Part shown: positions 16,637 through 23,726 of the stretch, one piece after another
Position numbering within the stretch: the first letter of the stretch is position 1
Layout of the letters: every line of letters begins with the position of its first letter
Origin: Cellulomonas alba
GTDB taxonomy: Bacteria > Actinomycetota > Actinomycetes > Actinomycetales > Cellulomonadaceae
Length of the DNA stretch: 64,000 bases
Direction: 5' to 3'
Assembly: GCF_030362835.1 (NCBI RefSeq)
Contig: NZ_JAUCGQ010000001.1
Coordinates: 434,001-498,000, forward strand
Position numbers and translations under genes: made by a program
The notes under the pieces: model-generated
What the model was told of the DNA's origin: nothing
What the model saw: the letters and a program-made list of their open reading frames with translations, nothing else
Database searches by the model: none

Positions 16637-17463
16637 CACGCGCGCTCGACGAGGTCGCTCCCGGCGTCCTCGTCGCGACGAGCGCGGTGTACGCGACGAC
16701 GTCGACCGTGCTGGTCGGCCGGGCGGGCGCGTGCCTGCTCGTGGACCCGGGCGTGACCGCGGACGAGCTGGTCGCACTGGCCGCCGAGCTCGACGCGCGT
16801 GCCCTCCGTCCTGTCGGCCGCGTCGTGACGCACGCGCACTGGGACCACGTGCTGACGACCCCGGCCTGGGTCGGCTTGCCCGCATGGCGGGGCCCGAGCG
16901 ACGACCGGGTCGGGGCGGCGTCGGCGGACGCCTTCGCACCAGGCTCGTGGCCGAGAGCGCTCGAGGCCGAGCGCGACGCGGACGCTCACCTCGCGGCCGT
17001 GGCGGGCGGCCGGCCGGCGGTCCTGGCGGAGCCGCCGCTCCCCTGCCCCGGCGCGGTCGCGCCGGACGGCGGCGTCGAGCTCGCGTGGCACGGCCCGCGG
17101 ACCCGCTTGCTCCGGACCCCCGGCCATGCGCCGGAGCACACGTCGGTGTGGCTGCCCGAGCTCCGCGTGCTCCTGGCCGGCGACCTGCTCTCGGACACCG
17201 AGGTCCCGCTCCTCGACACCGCCGCGCCGGACGCGCTCAGCACGTACGGCGTGACGCTCGACCGGCTGCGCGCGCTCGGGGCGGGCGTCGTCGTGCCGGG
17301 CCACGGCTCGGTGGCCCACGGACGAGACGTCGCCGCGCGCGTCGCGGCCGACCTCACGTACCTGCGCGATCTCGCGGCGAGCCGCGAGCCGGACGACGCG
17401 CGGCTCGAGACGCCGTGGGTCGCGGCCGAGCACGCCCGGCAGCGGACCGCGCTGCGGGTGTGA
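16633..17463 (+). CDS. MBL-fold metallo-hydrolase, probable CTG start
   Basis: 276 residues. The zinc-binding motif THAHWDHV, the later TPGHAPEHTSVWL, the Asp of LLAGDLLSD and the final VVPGHGSV are the ordered ligands of the metallo-beta-lactamase fold. No ATG, GTG or TTG is available near the 5' end until GTG 16687, which would remove the first beta strand. A CTG at 16633 overlaps the ppgK stop (CTGA) and has a GGAGG exactly 7 nt upstream, so I take it as the start. Family members hydrolyse thioesters, lactones or phosphodiesters; the substrate is unknown. Linked with ppgK. Confidence 0.85.
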   Translation: MTRALDEVAPGVLVATSAVYATTSTVLVGRAGACLLVDPGVTADELVALAAELDARALRPVGRVVTHAHWDHVLTTPAWVGLPAWRGPSDDRVGAASADAFAPGSWPRALEAERDADAHLAAVAGGRPAVLAEPPLPCPGAVAPDGGVELAWHGPRTRLLRTPGHAPEHTSVWLPELRVLLAGDLLSDTEVPLLDTAAPDALSTYGVTLDRLRALGAGVVVPGHGSVAHGRDVAARVAADLTYLRDLAASREPDDARLETPWVAAEHARQRTALRV

Positions 17464-17516
17464 CGAGCCGCCCGGCGGCTCGCGGTCGCGCCGGCGGTGG
17501 GTGCGACGATGGGGGC

Positions 17517-17834
17517 ATGGGATGGCCCGTCGTCGTCGCGATCGTCGTGGGCGTGGCGCTGCTGCTGCTCGGCCTCGACCGCGCCGTCGCGCGCGGGTGG
17601 TTCGACCGGCGACGGCCGCGGCCGGTCCGCGTGCCGTCCGGCTCGGCGGCGTCCGGCATGTTCGACGGGATCCTCGACGTGTTCCAGCCGGGGCACGCGA
17701 ACCTCGTGGCCGAGCAGGAGCGGCAGAAGCTGGACATCCGGCAGTCCGGCGACGACGCGCCGCCGTTCGACCTCGACTCGGGTGTGGTCCGCCTCGACCG
17801 GCCGACGCGTACCGTCCCGCCGCCGGACGCCTGA
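17517..17834 (+). CDS. Small membrane-anchored hypothetical protein
   Basis: 105 residues. The N-terminus is one hydrophobic helix (VVVAIVVGVALLLLGLDRA), followed by an RRRPRP basic patch and a soluble tail with SGMFDGILDVFQPGHANLVA and an acidic end. The tail resembles short actinobacterial proteins of unknown function. A GACGAT lies 6 nt before the ATG and may be a weak -10 element. No enzyme motif. Confidence 0.75.
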   Translation: MGWPVVVAIVVGVALLLLGLDRAVARGWFDRRRPRPVRVPSGSAASGMFDGILDVFQPGHANLVAEQERQKLDIRQSGDDAPPFDLDSGVVRLDRPTRTVPPPDA

Positions 17835-17878
17835 GTGCCGACGCGCGCGTGTCGGTGGCCGGCCGTAGCGTGCCCGGC

Positions 17879-18286
17879 ATGGCCCCCGTCGTCTCGCACC
17901 TCTCGATCGACTGCGCCGACCCGCACGCCCAGGCCCGCTGGTGGGCCGAGGCCCTGGGCTGGGATCACGTCTGGGACCCGGACGAGGACGACGACGAGGT
18001 GGCCATCGCGCCGCCCGACAGGGCCGCGACCGGCTGGCTGTTCCTGCGCGTGCCCGACGTCAAGAGCGTGAAGAACCGGCTGCACGCCGACCTGCGCCCC
18101 CCGGACGGTTCCGACCAGGCGACCGAGCTGGCGCGGTTGCTCGAGCTCGGCGCGACGCAGGTGGACATCGGCCAGGGCGACGTGACGTGGCAGGTGCTCG
18201 CGGACCCGGAGGGCAACGAGTTCTGCCTGCTGCGCTCGACGCCGTCGCAGCTGGCCGCCGCGCTCGCCGCCCAGCCGCCGGGCTGA
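17879..18286 (+). CDS. VOC-superfamily (glyoxalase-like) protein
   Basis: 135 residues. The HLSIDCADPHAQARWWAEAL opening, FLRVPDVKSVKNRLHADL and the C-terminal VLADPEGNEFCLL match the paired beta-alpha-beta-beta-beta units of the vicinal oxygen chelate fold. This subgroup is usually called glyoxalase/bleomycin-resistance-like without a known substrate. A -10 TAGCGT lies 7 nt before the ATG (17866-17871), again suggesting a leaderless transcript. Confidence 0.85.
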   Translation: MAPVVSHLSIDCADPHAQARWWAEALGWDHVWDPDEDDDEVAIAPPDRAATGWLFLRVPDVKSVKNRLHADLRPPDGSDQATELARLLELGATQVDIGQGDVTWQVLADPEGNEFCLLRSTPSQLAAALAAQPPG

Positions 18287-18380
18287 CGTCGTCGCCGCGG
18301 CGGGGACGTTCACGAACCCCGTCCGCGGCCTCCACGCCCCACGGCCGTGGTCGGCCCCGCCCGGCGTGTTTGCTGGTCAC

Positions 18381-19340
18381 GTGCCCGACGCTGCGCTGCC
18401 GACGCCCCCTCGCCACCCGCGCTCCGAGCTCACCGTCGTCGAGGCGCGCATCGACGCCTGGGCGAACCGCCGGCTCGCGCGCGTGGGCGCGGGCCGCGTC
18501 GCACGTGCGCTCGTCGAACTCGTCGTCTTCGTCCTCAAGCAGGGCTGGGCCGCGGTGTTCGGCGGCGCGATGCTGGCGGCGATCGCGCTGGCGCACGTCG
18601 CGTACCCCGACTCCCCGCCGCTCGCGCGCAACGACGCGCTGACGCTCGTCGCGGTCGGCCTCCAGGTGGCGATGCTCGCGTCCCGGCTCGAGACGCTGCG
18701 CGAGCTGCGCGTCGTGCTCGTGTTCCACGTCGTCGGCACGGCCATGGAGCTGTTCAAGACCGACGCCGGCTCCTGGTCGTACGCGACGGACGGCGTGCTG
18801 CGGATCGGCGCCGTCCCCCTCTTCTCCGGCTTCATGTATGCCGCCGTCGGCTCCTACCTGGTCCGCGTGTTCCGGATCTTCGACCTGCGCTTCGACGGGT
18901 ACCCGCGCCGGTCTCTCGCCGCGGTGGTCGCGGCTGCGGCGTACGCCAACTTCTTCACGCACCGCTGGGTCGCCGATGTGCGGTGGTGGCTCGTCGCCGC
19001 CGTCGTGGTGGTGTTCGGCCGCTGCACCATGCACTACCGCGTGCACCGCGGGCGTCATCGGATGCCGGTGGTCGTCGCCTTCGGCCTGGTGGCGTGCGCG
19101 ATCTGGGCCGCCGAGAACGTCGCGACCCGGTTCGGCGCGTGGGCGTACCCGAGCCAGGTCGTCGCGTGGCACCCGGTGGGCATCGGCAAGGTCGGCTCGT
19201 GGTTCCTGCTGATGCTGATCTCGGTGGCGCTCGTCACCTGGGTCTATCCGCCTCGACCTCTCGCCGGGGCGACCGCAGAGCCCGCGACGGCGCCTGCGCC
19301 GGCGCCGGCGACGAGCCGCGCCGCGGCGGCCGACGCCTGA
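18381..19340 (+). CDS. DUF817 integral membrane protein
   Basis: 319 residues from a GTG without a ribosome site. About eight hydrophobic segments are visible, starting near residue 50 (AAVFGGAMLAAIALAHVAY). The conserved DUF817 blocks VVGTAMELFKTDAGSWSY, RIGAVPLFSGFMYAAVGSYL and YANFFTHRW are intact. The family is widespread, with no established function. The C-terminal 30 residues are an Ala/Pro tail. A hairpin follows at 19342-19363. Confidence 0.88.
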   Translation: MPDAALPTPPRHPRSELTVVEARIDAWANRRLARVGAGRVARALVELVVFVLKQGWAAVFGGAMLAAIALAHVAYPDSPPLARNDALTLVAVGLQVAMLASRLETLRELRVVLVFHVVGTAMELFKTDAGSWSYATDGVLRIGAVPLFSGFMYAAVGSYLVRVFRIFDLRFDGYPRRSLAAVVAAAAYANFFTHRWVADVRWWLVAAVVVVFGRCTMHYRVHRGRHRMPVVVAFGLVACAIWAAENVATRFGAWAYPSQVVAWHPVGIGKVGSWFLLMLISVALVTWVYPPRPLAGATAEPATAPAPAPATSRAAAADA

Positions 19341-19341
19341 G

Positions 19342-19363
19342 GCGCCCCCGAACCGAGGGGCGC
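19342..19363 (+). terminator. Short hairpin after the DUF817 gene
   Basis: GCGCCCC at 19342-19348 pairs with GGGGCGC at 19357-19363 across an 8-nt loop, immediately after the stop codon. There is no T-run, which is usual in very GC-rich Actinobacteria. Confidence 0.45.
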
Positions 19364-19435
19364 ACGCGGCCATCCGGCTGACATCACACGGCGGGTGGCG
19401 ACCCGGCACGGTCGTCGCTCGTACACTTGTTCGAC

Positions 19436-19723
19436 ATGAGCGGCGTCGACTGGAGGGGCAACGCCCCGAGCTGGGACCAGACGCGGCCGCAGTGGCAGAA
19501 GGTCCGCAACGAGCGCCCGATCCCGCCGCGCGAGTCGCAGCAGACCATCTGGCCGCCGATCCGCGTCACCGCGTGGATCGTCTGGGAGCACGACGGGCTC
19601 GAGCTGATCGACACGACCGCCCACCTCTACGCCGGCCGGGACGTGCAGGTCGAGCTCGTCGACGCAAGGCGCGAGCAGATCAAGTGGGTGTGGCTCGCGT
19701 CGCAGGACGTGCGGCGGCGGTAG
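19436..19723 (+). CDS. Small hypothetical protein
   Basis: 95 residues, MSGVDWRGNAPSWDQ. Rich in Trp and charged residues, with TIWPPIRVTAWIVWEHDG and VWLASQDVRRR; it looks like a small compact soluble protein. The ATG is preceded by TACACT 8 nt upstream (19422-19427) and lacks a ribosome site. An upstream in-frame TTG at 19427 would add three residues. No family recognised. Confidence 0.7.
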   Translation: MSGVDWRGNAPSWDQTRPQWQKVRNERPIPPRESQQTIWPPIRVTAWIVWEHDGLELIDTTAHLYAGRDVQVELVDARREQIKWVWLASQDVRRR

Positions 19724-19845
19724 GGGTCTCAGGCTCGTCTGCGCCCGGGTCTGGGAGCTCGAACCGTGGCCGCCCGTGCCGGAGCGGCCTACTCTGACGA
19801 GCGCGTTGTGCAGCAGCGCGGCAGGGCGTCCCGGAGGGAACCACC

Positions 19846-20160
19846 ATGACGTCGGACTTCCACGGCTCGACGTCGGCCCGCGCCGCGGCGGTTCGCCAGG
19901 CAGCTCGTGAAGACGCGCTCCCGTGGAGCGCGAGCGAGCAGTCGGTCCGGACCAGCGCGAGCCGCCGCGGCCTGAGGCTGGCGAAGCGCGACGGACGTGG
20001 GATACCGGCCGGTGTGTCGTCGACCTACTGGCTCGTCGACACGGACAACGGCGTCACCGTCTATCCCGCCGGCGACGACCTCGGGGACTCGCTGGGCGGC
20101 ATCGCCGCGTGGCTGGCCAACCCCATGTGGGGATCCCGCGGCCGTCCCCGGCGCAGGTGA
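19846..20160 (+). CDS. Small hypothetical protein
   Basis: 104 residues from an ATG with GGAGGG 8 nt upstream. An Ala/Arg-rich N-terminal half (SARAAAVRQAAREDALPWS) is followed by a beta-rich segment, GVSSTYWLVDTDNGVTVYPA. The gene ends 21 bp before the left copy of the rnpB-end repeat, so it lies outside the decayed element. No domain recognised. Confidence 0.55.
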   Translation: MTSDFHGSTSARAAAVRQAAREDALPWSASEQSVRTSASRRGLRLAKRDGRGIPAGVSSTYWLVDTDNGVTVYPAGDDLGDSLGGIAAWLANPMWGSRGRPRRR

Positions 20161-20181
20161 GCGGAACGACCTAGCGGCGTG

Positions 20182-20231
20182 TCCGCAGGTCAGGGCCCTA
20201 AGGGCGGATGAGTCAGTCGATACGCCGGGTT
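20182..20231 (+). repeat. Left attachment-site copy (displaced rnpB 3' end)
   Basis: 50 nt matching 21263-21312 with two mismatches; bases 20200-20231 (AAGGGCGGATGAGTC onward) are identical to 21281-21312. The similarity stops abruptly after 20231, where rnpB would continue. Confidence 0.9.
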
Positions 20232-20281
20232 GCGGGCATCATGCCGCTGACCTGCGACGACGTGCGCTTGGGGGCTCCACG

Positions 20282-20551
20282 TCAGCGCCGGGGAGTCACG
20301 AGCGGCGAGTCCGCAGCAGACCAGTGGTCCGGGTTGCTGTACGGGCACGTGAAGTCGGTGCACTGCGGTCTGCTCCGCGCGTAGTCGGGCACACCATCGG
20401 ATCCTTCGTTGACCCACGCGAGCCGGACACGGGTTCGGCCGCAGCCGGGGCAGTAGCGCACATACGCACGACGCGCGCTCGTCCATGCCGTGAGGCTACG
20501 AAGGATCACGCGACGACCGCCTGACGTGGGCGTGCTGTACGTTTCCGCCAC
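20282..20551 (-). CDS. Small Cys-rich hypothetical protein within the element
   Basis: Up to 89 residues from a GTG. It contains CPGCGRTRVRLAW and, 30 residues on, CTDFTCPYSNPDHW, so two CxxC-like pairs could bind zinc. The start is uncertain: no good ribosome site, and an internal GTG (VILRSLTAW) is possible. An overlapping reverse frame at 20190-20486 is judged a shadow because it is rich in Arg/Pro and runs into the repeat. Function unknown; probably cargo of the mobile element. Confidence 0.45.
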   Translation of the reverse strand: MAETYSTPTSGGRRVILRSLTAWTSARRAYVRYCPGCGRTRVRLAWVNEGSDGVPDYARSRPQCTDFTCPYSNPDHWSAADSPLVTPRR

Positions 20552-20592
20552 CGGCGGCGCGCTCGCGTGAGCCGACCCCGAGAGGAAGCGCG

Positions 20593-20832
20593 ATGGCCGG
20601 CATTGTCGTTCTGTGCGTCGTTGTCGCTGCGTGCACCGTCGCGCCGGCGCTTCGAGGCGAGATCTCGTGGGTCGAGCGCGCGGCGTGGGCTGTGCCGCCG
20701 GTGGCCGCCTTGCTCTTCACGTGGTCGCAGGGCATGGGCTTCCACCCGCTGGTCTTCACGTTCGTCCCGAGCCTGATCGCGCGGTTCGTGATCGAGGACC
20801 GCATGCGTCGTCGGGGGCTGGCGAGCGAATAG
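20593..20832 (+). CDS. Small integral membrane protein within the element
   Basis: 79 residues from an ATG with GAGGAAG about 4 nt upstream. Two hydrophobic segments (IVVLCVVVAACTVAPAL and AAWAVPPVAALLFTWSQGM) and a third weaker one near FHPLVFTFVPSLIARFVIE are followed by a basic RMRRRG end, the cytoplasmic side by the positive-inside rule. No family recognised. Likely element cargo. Confidence 0.6.
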   Translation: MAGIVVLCVVVAACTVAPALRGEISWVERAAWAVPPVAALLFTWSQGMGFHPLVFTFVPSLIARFVIEDRMRRRGLASE

Positions 20833-20836
20833 GTCG

Positions 20837-21049
20837 TCACGCCTGGACCGGCGGCGCGTCGTCCGGGTTCGCGAACACGGGGCAGTCGGGCAGGTGACCC
20901 CACTCGGAATCCAGGATGCTGCCGTGCCCGTCGGTGTGGAGCAGCACGCCAAGCTCGGGACAGGTGCAGACGCTCATCGTGCAGGCGAGCGCTGTGACGA
21001 AGTCCCGCACGGTCTTGCTGTTCTCGATGTCGCGCTGAGCCTCAGCCAC
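20837..21049 (-). CDS. Small Cys/Asp-rich hypothetical protein within the element
   Basis: 70 residues from a GTG with GGAGG 7 nt upstream, a strong start. The N-terminal helix AEAQRDIENSKTVRDFVTAL is followed by CTMSVCTCPELG and LHTDGHGSILDSEWGHLPDC, with four Cys and three His that could form a metal site. The frame could extend 12 codons further upstream, but the ribosome site favours this start. It is convergent with the small membrane protein gene. Unknown function. Confidence 0.55.
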   Translation of the reverse strand: MAEAQRDIENSKTVRDFVTALACTMSVCTCPELGVLLHTDGHGSILDSEWGHLPDCPVFANPDDAPPVQA

Positions 21050-21090
21050 GACCGGACCTCCGCGCGCTCTGTGACCGGCGCCCACGCGAG

Positions 21091-21258
21091 TCCGTCAAGA
21101 CGGTGCAGGAGCGTCTCGGGCACGCGTCTGCCACCGAGACGCTCGACACGTACGCGCACCTCTGGCCGGACTCTCACGACCGCACGAGAGAAGCCGTCGA
21201 GAGCGTTCTCGGCGCGAATCCTGCGGACTCTCTGCGGACTAGCAGCGTCGGCGTCTAG
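21091..21258 (+). pseudogene. int: Tyrosine recombinase (integrase) C-terminal remnant
   Basis: The frame reads SVKTVQERLGHASATETLDT, then YAHLWPDSHDRTREAVESVL, ending at TAG 21256-21258. This is the closing part of phage-type integrases: LGH of the active site and the nucleophilic Tyr in TLDTYAHL. Everything upstream, including the catalytic Arg and HxxR box, is missing; before 21091 the frame loses similarity and runs into the promoter of the opposite-strand gene. It ends 4 nt before the rnpB-side repeat. The fragment cannot be active. Confidence 0.85.
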
Positions 21259-21262
21259 CGTT

Positions 21263-21312
21263 TCCGCAGGTCAGAGCCCGAAGGGCGGATGAGTCAGTCG
21301 ATACGCCGGGTT
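21263..21312 (+). repeat. Right attachment-site copy (functional rnpB 3' end)
   Basis: This copy supplies the 3' strand of helix P1 and the end of the RNase P RNA (read on the minus strand). Just before it, the 8-nt motif TGCGGACT occurs twice (around 21222-21240), which could be leftover recombinase arm sites. Confidence 0.9.
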
Positions 21313-21679
21313 CTGTCCCCGCGCCGGGTTGCCCCAGCGCGGGTGGCGGCCATCCCTCTACGACGTACGTTGCCGCACGCCTCCAGCGGCCTACCCGGGA
21401 GCTCGGGCGGGCAGCCCTCGAACGCTCCCTGTCTGGCCTTGCTCCGGGTGGGGTTTACCTAGCCGCACCGGTCGCCCGGTGCGCTGGTGGTCTCTTGCAC
21501 CACCGTTTCACCCTTACCGCGCCCTCCGGCGAACCGGACGACGCGGCGGTCTGTTCTCTGTGGCACTGTCCCGCGGGTCACCCCGGGTGGGTGTTACCCA
21601 CCACCCTGCCCTGCGGAGCCCGGACGTTCCTCGGCAGGCCCGAAGGCCCGACGCGACCGCCTGACTGACTCATCCGCGT
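21284..21679 (-). ncRNA. rnpB: RNase P RNA, bacterial type A
   Basis: On the minus strand the 5' GCGGATGAGTCAGT (from 21677) pairs with the 3' ACTGACTCATCCGC (ending 21285) to form P1. The conserved core GAGGAACGTCCGGGCTCC, the GGCAGGGTG segment, GGGACAGTGCCACAGAGAA and the terminal ACAGAACCCGGCGTATCG are present in order. Length about 395 nt fits actinobacterial RNase P RNA, the ribozyme that matures tRNA 5' ends. A TAGACT -10 element at 21690-21685 places the 5' end near 21679. The 3' end is defined by the repeat at the border of the decayed element. Confidence 0.95.
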
Positions 21680-21737
21680 CGCCGAGTCTAGGGCCGTCGC
21701 GGCGGTCGCGCGGCGCTCGACGCCTTAGGGTCGGGGC

Positions 21738-22517
21738 GTGCTGCTGCTCCTGCCGCCGTCCGAGGGCAAGACCGCGCCGCGCCGCGGGGCGGCCGTCGAC
21801 CTCGACGGGCTCTCCTCCCCCGGTCTGACCCCGCTGCGCCGCAAGGTGCTCGACGCGCTCGCGGAGGTCAGCGCGCGGTCCGACGCGGCGACGGTGCTGG
21901 GCGTCGGGGCCAGCCTCGAGGCCGAGGTCGCACGCAACGTGCAGCTGTCCACCGCACCCACGGCTCCGGCCGCCCGCGTCTACACCGGCGTCCTGTACGC
22001 GGCGGCGGGCCTCGATCGCCTGACGGCGGCGCAGCGGCGGCGTGCGCACGAGTCGGTGCGGGTCGTCTCGGGGTTGTGGGGCGTCGTCGCACCCGGTGAC
22101 GCGATCCCGGCCTACCGGCTTTCGATGGGCACCGACCTGCCGGGGGTCGGCCCCCTCGCGGCGGCGTGGCGTGACGCGCTCGCCGCGGAGCTCGACCCGC
22201 GCGCGCAGGGCGACCTCGTGGTCGACGCACGCTCGGCCGCGTACCTCGCCGCGTGGCACCCGCCGCGCGGGACCGCGTGGGTGACCGTCCGCGTCGAGCG
22301 CGACACCGACGGAGTCCGCCAGGTGGTGTCGCACCACGCGAAGCACACGCGCGGCGTGCTGACCCGGCACCTGCTCACGCGCCGCGCCCGACTGCCGCGA
22401 ACCGCGGACGAGCTGGCCCGCGCCGCCCGCGAGCTGGTCGGCCCGGAGCTCGTCGACGTCGAGCTCGGGCCGGCCGTCTCCCGCGGTGCCCGCACCCTGA
22501 CCCTCGTCGTGGCCTGA
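21738..22517 (+). CDS. yaaA: YaaA-family peroxide-stress protein
   Basis: 259 residues from a GTG. The family hallmark LLPPSEGKTAPRRG is at the N-terminus, followed by VYTGVLYAAAGLDRLT, VVSGLWGVVAPGDAIPAYRL and SHHAKHTRGVLTRHLL. In E. coli, YaaA lowers free iron during peroxide stress and binds DNA; here the assignment rests on homology only. A TAGGGT -10 lies 6 nt upstream (21726-21731), so it is probably leaderless. The next gene starts 9 bp after its stop. Confidence 0.92.
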   Translation: MLLLLPPSEGKTAPRRGAAVDLDGLSSPGLTPLRRKVLDALAEVSARSDAATVLGVGASLEAEVARNVQLSTAPTAPAARVYTGVLYAAAGLDRLTAAQRRRAHESVRVVSGLWGVVAPGDAIPAYRLSMGTDLPGVGPLAAAWRDALAAELDPRAQGDLVVDARSAAYLAAWHPPRGTAWVTVRVERDTDGVRQVVSHHAKHTRGVLTRHLLTRRARLPRTADELARAARELVGPELVDVELGPAVSRGARTLTLVVA

Positions 22518-22526
22518 CGCGTCGCC

Positions 22527-23699
22527 GTGGCCGCCCGGCGTCGTCGGTTCCCGTGGTGGGCCCTCGCGTGCGTCGTCATCGCCGTCGTCCTGGTCACCGG
22601 CGCGCTGCCGGCTGACGACGCCCGCGAGCTCGCTAACCGCACGGTACCGGTGCTCGTGTTCGTCGCGGCGTTGACCGTCGTCGCCGAGCTCTGCGCGGGC
22701 GCCGGGCTGTTCGACGCCGCCGCGTCGCTCGCGGCGCGCGTCGCGCACGGCCGCCGATGGGCCCTGTGGGTCCTCGTGGTCGTGCTGGCGACGCTGAGCA
22801 CCGCGGTCCTGTCGCTCGACACGGCCGCGGTGCTGCTGACGCCCGTCGTCATCTCGCTGGCCCGCCGGAGCAAGACGCCGCCGCTGGTGCCGGCGCTCGC
22901 GGTGCTGGCGCTCGCGAACACCGCGTCGCTCGTGCTGCCGGTGTCGAACCTGACGAACCTGCTCGCGGACCACACGTTCCAGCAGCAGGACATCGGGTTC
23001 GTCGGCCTGATGTGGGCGCCCGCCCTCGCCGCCATCGTCCTGACGGTGGTCCTGCTCGGCGTCCGCGACCGGCACGCGCTGGCCGGGCGGTTCGAGACGC
23101 ACCCGGCCCGGCGGCCGGCCGACGCGGTGCTGCTCCGGGTCACGGCGGGCGTCACGGCCGCCATCGCCGTCGCGTTCGCCGCCGGCGCTCCGCCCGCGCC
23201 GGTCGGAGCCGCGGCGGCTGCCGTGCTGCTCCTCGTCACGCTCGCGCGCCGGCGACCGCTGCCCGTGCCGGCCCGCGACCTCGTGCCGTGGCGCACGATC
23301 CTCGTCGTCGCCGCGCTGTTCACGGTCGTCGAGACGGCGCACGCCCACGGCCTCGGCACGGTGCTGGCCCGCGCCGCGGGTCAGGGCGACGGGTTCCCCG
23401 AGCTGCTGCGGCTGGCGGCGGTCGGGGCGCTCGCCGCGAACGGCGTCAACAACCTGCCGGCGTTCCTCGCGCTCGAGCCCGCGGCGGGCACCGACCCGCT
23501 GCGGCTGGCGGCGCTGCTGATCGGCACGGGCGTGGGACCGCTCGTGACCCCCTGGGGCTCGCTGGCGACGATCCTCTGGTGGCAGCGCTGCCGGCAGGTG
23601 CTGCTCGACGTGCGCGCGCGGACGATCGTGCTCCAGGGGTTGCTCGTCGCCCCGGTCGTCGTGGTGGGGGCGGTCGCGGCGCTGGTCGTCGTGCACTGA
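22527..23699 (+). CDS. ArsB/SLC13-type ion transporter
   Basis: 390 residues from a GTG, about 10-11 hydrophobic helices. The two family fingerprints are LANTASLVLPVSNLTNLLAD and LAANGVNNLPAFLALEPA, re-entrant loop motifs shared by the ArsB/NhaD/SLC13 ion transporter superfamily; STAVLSLDTAAVLLTPVVIS is the preceding block. Members move arsenite, Na+ or dicarboxylates. There is no arsenic-resistance neighbour, so the substrate is left open. It sits 9 bp behind yaaA and is likely co-transcribed. Confidence 0.88.
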   Translation: MAARRRRFPWWALACVVIAVVLVTGALPADDARELANRTVPVLVFVAALTVVAELCAGAGLFDAAASLAARVAHGRRWALWVLVVVLATLSTAVLSLDTAAVLLTPVVISLARRSKTPPLVPALAVLALANTASLVLPVSNLTNLLADHTFQQQDIGFVGLMWAPALAAIVLTVVLLGVRDRHALAGRFETHPARRPADAVLLRVTAGVTAAIAVAFAAGAPPAPVGAAAAAVLLLVTLARRRPLPVPARDLVPWRTILVVAALFTVVETAHAHGLGTVLARAAGQGDGFPELLRLAAVGALAANGVNNLPAFLALEPAAGTDPLRLAALLIGTGVGPLVTPWGSLATILWWQRCRQVLLDVRARTIVLQGLLVAPVVVVGAVAALVVVH

Positions 23700-23726
23700 C
23701 GGGCCGCACCACCGCACCCGCCGCGG

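Larger units (their letters stand above)
20182..21312. mobile_element. Decayed integrative element inserted at the 3' end of the RNase P RNA gene
   Basis: About 1.08 kb lies between two direct 50-nt copies of the rnpB 3' end (20182-20231 and 21263-21312), of which the last 32 nt are identical. Inside, next to the rnpB-side copy, is the C-terminal remnant of a tyrosine recombinase (21091-21258), plus three short genes. The intact rnpB body adjoins only the right copy, so the left copy is the displaced attachment half. This is the standard footprint of site-specific integration into a small stable RNA gene that later lost most of its content. Confidence 0.8.

Noticed and set aside
20190-20486. 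Reverse 98-residue open frame inside the element
   Set aside because: It overlaps the att copy and the better-supported Cys-rich frame, and is Arg/Pro-rich without structure.
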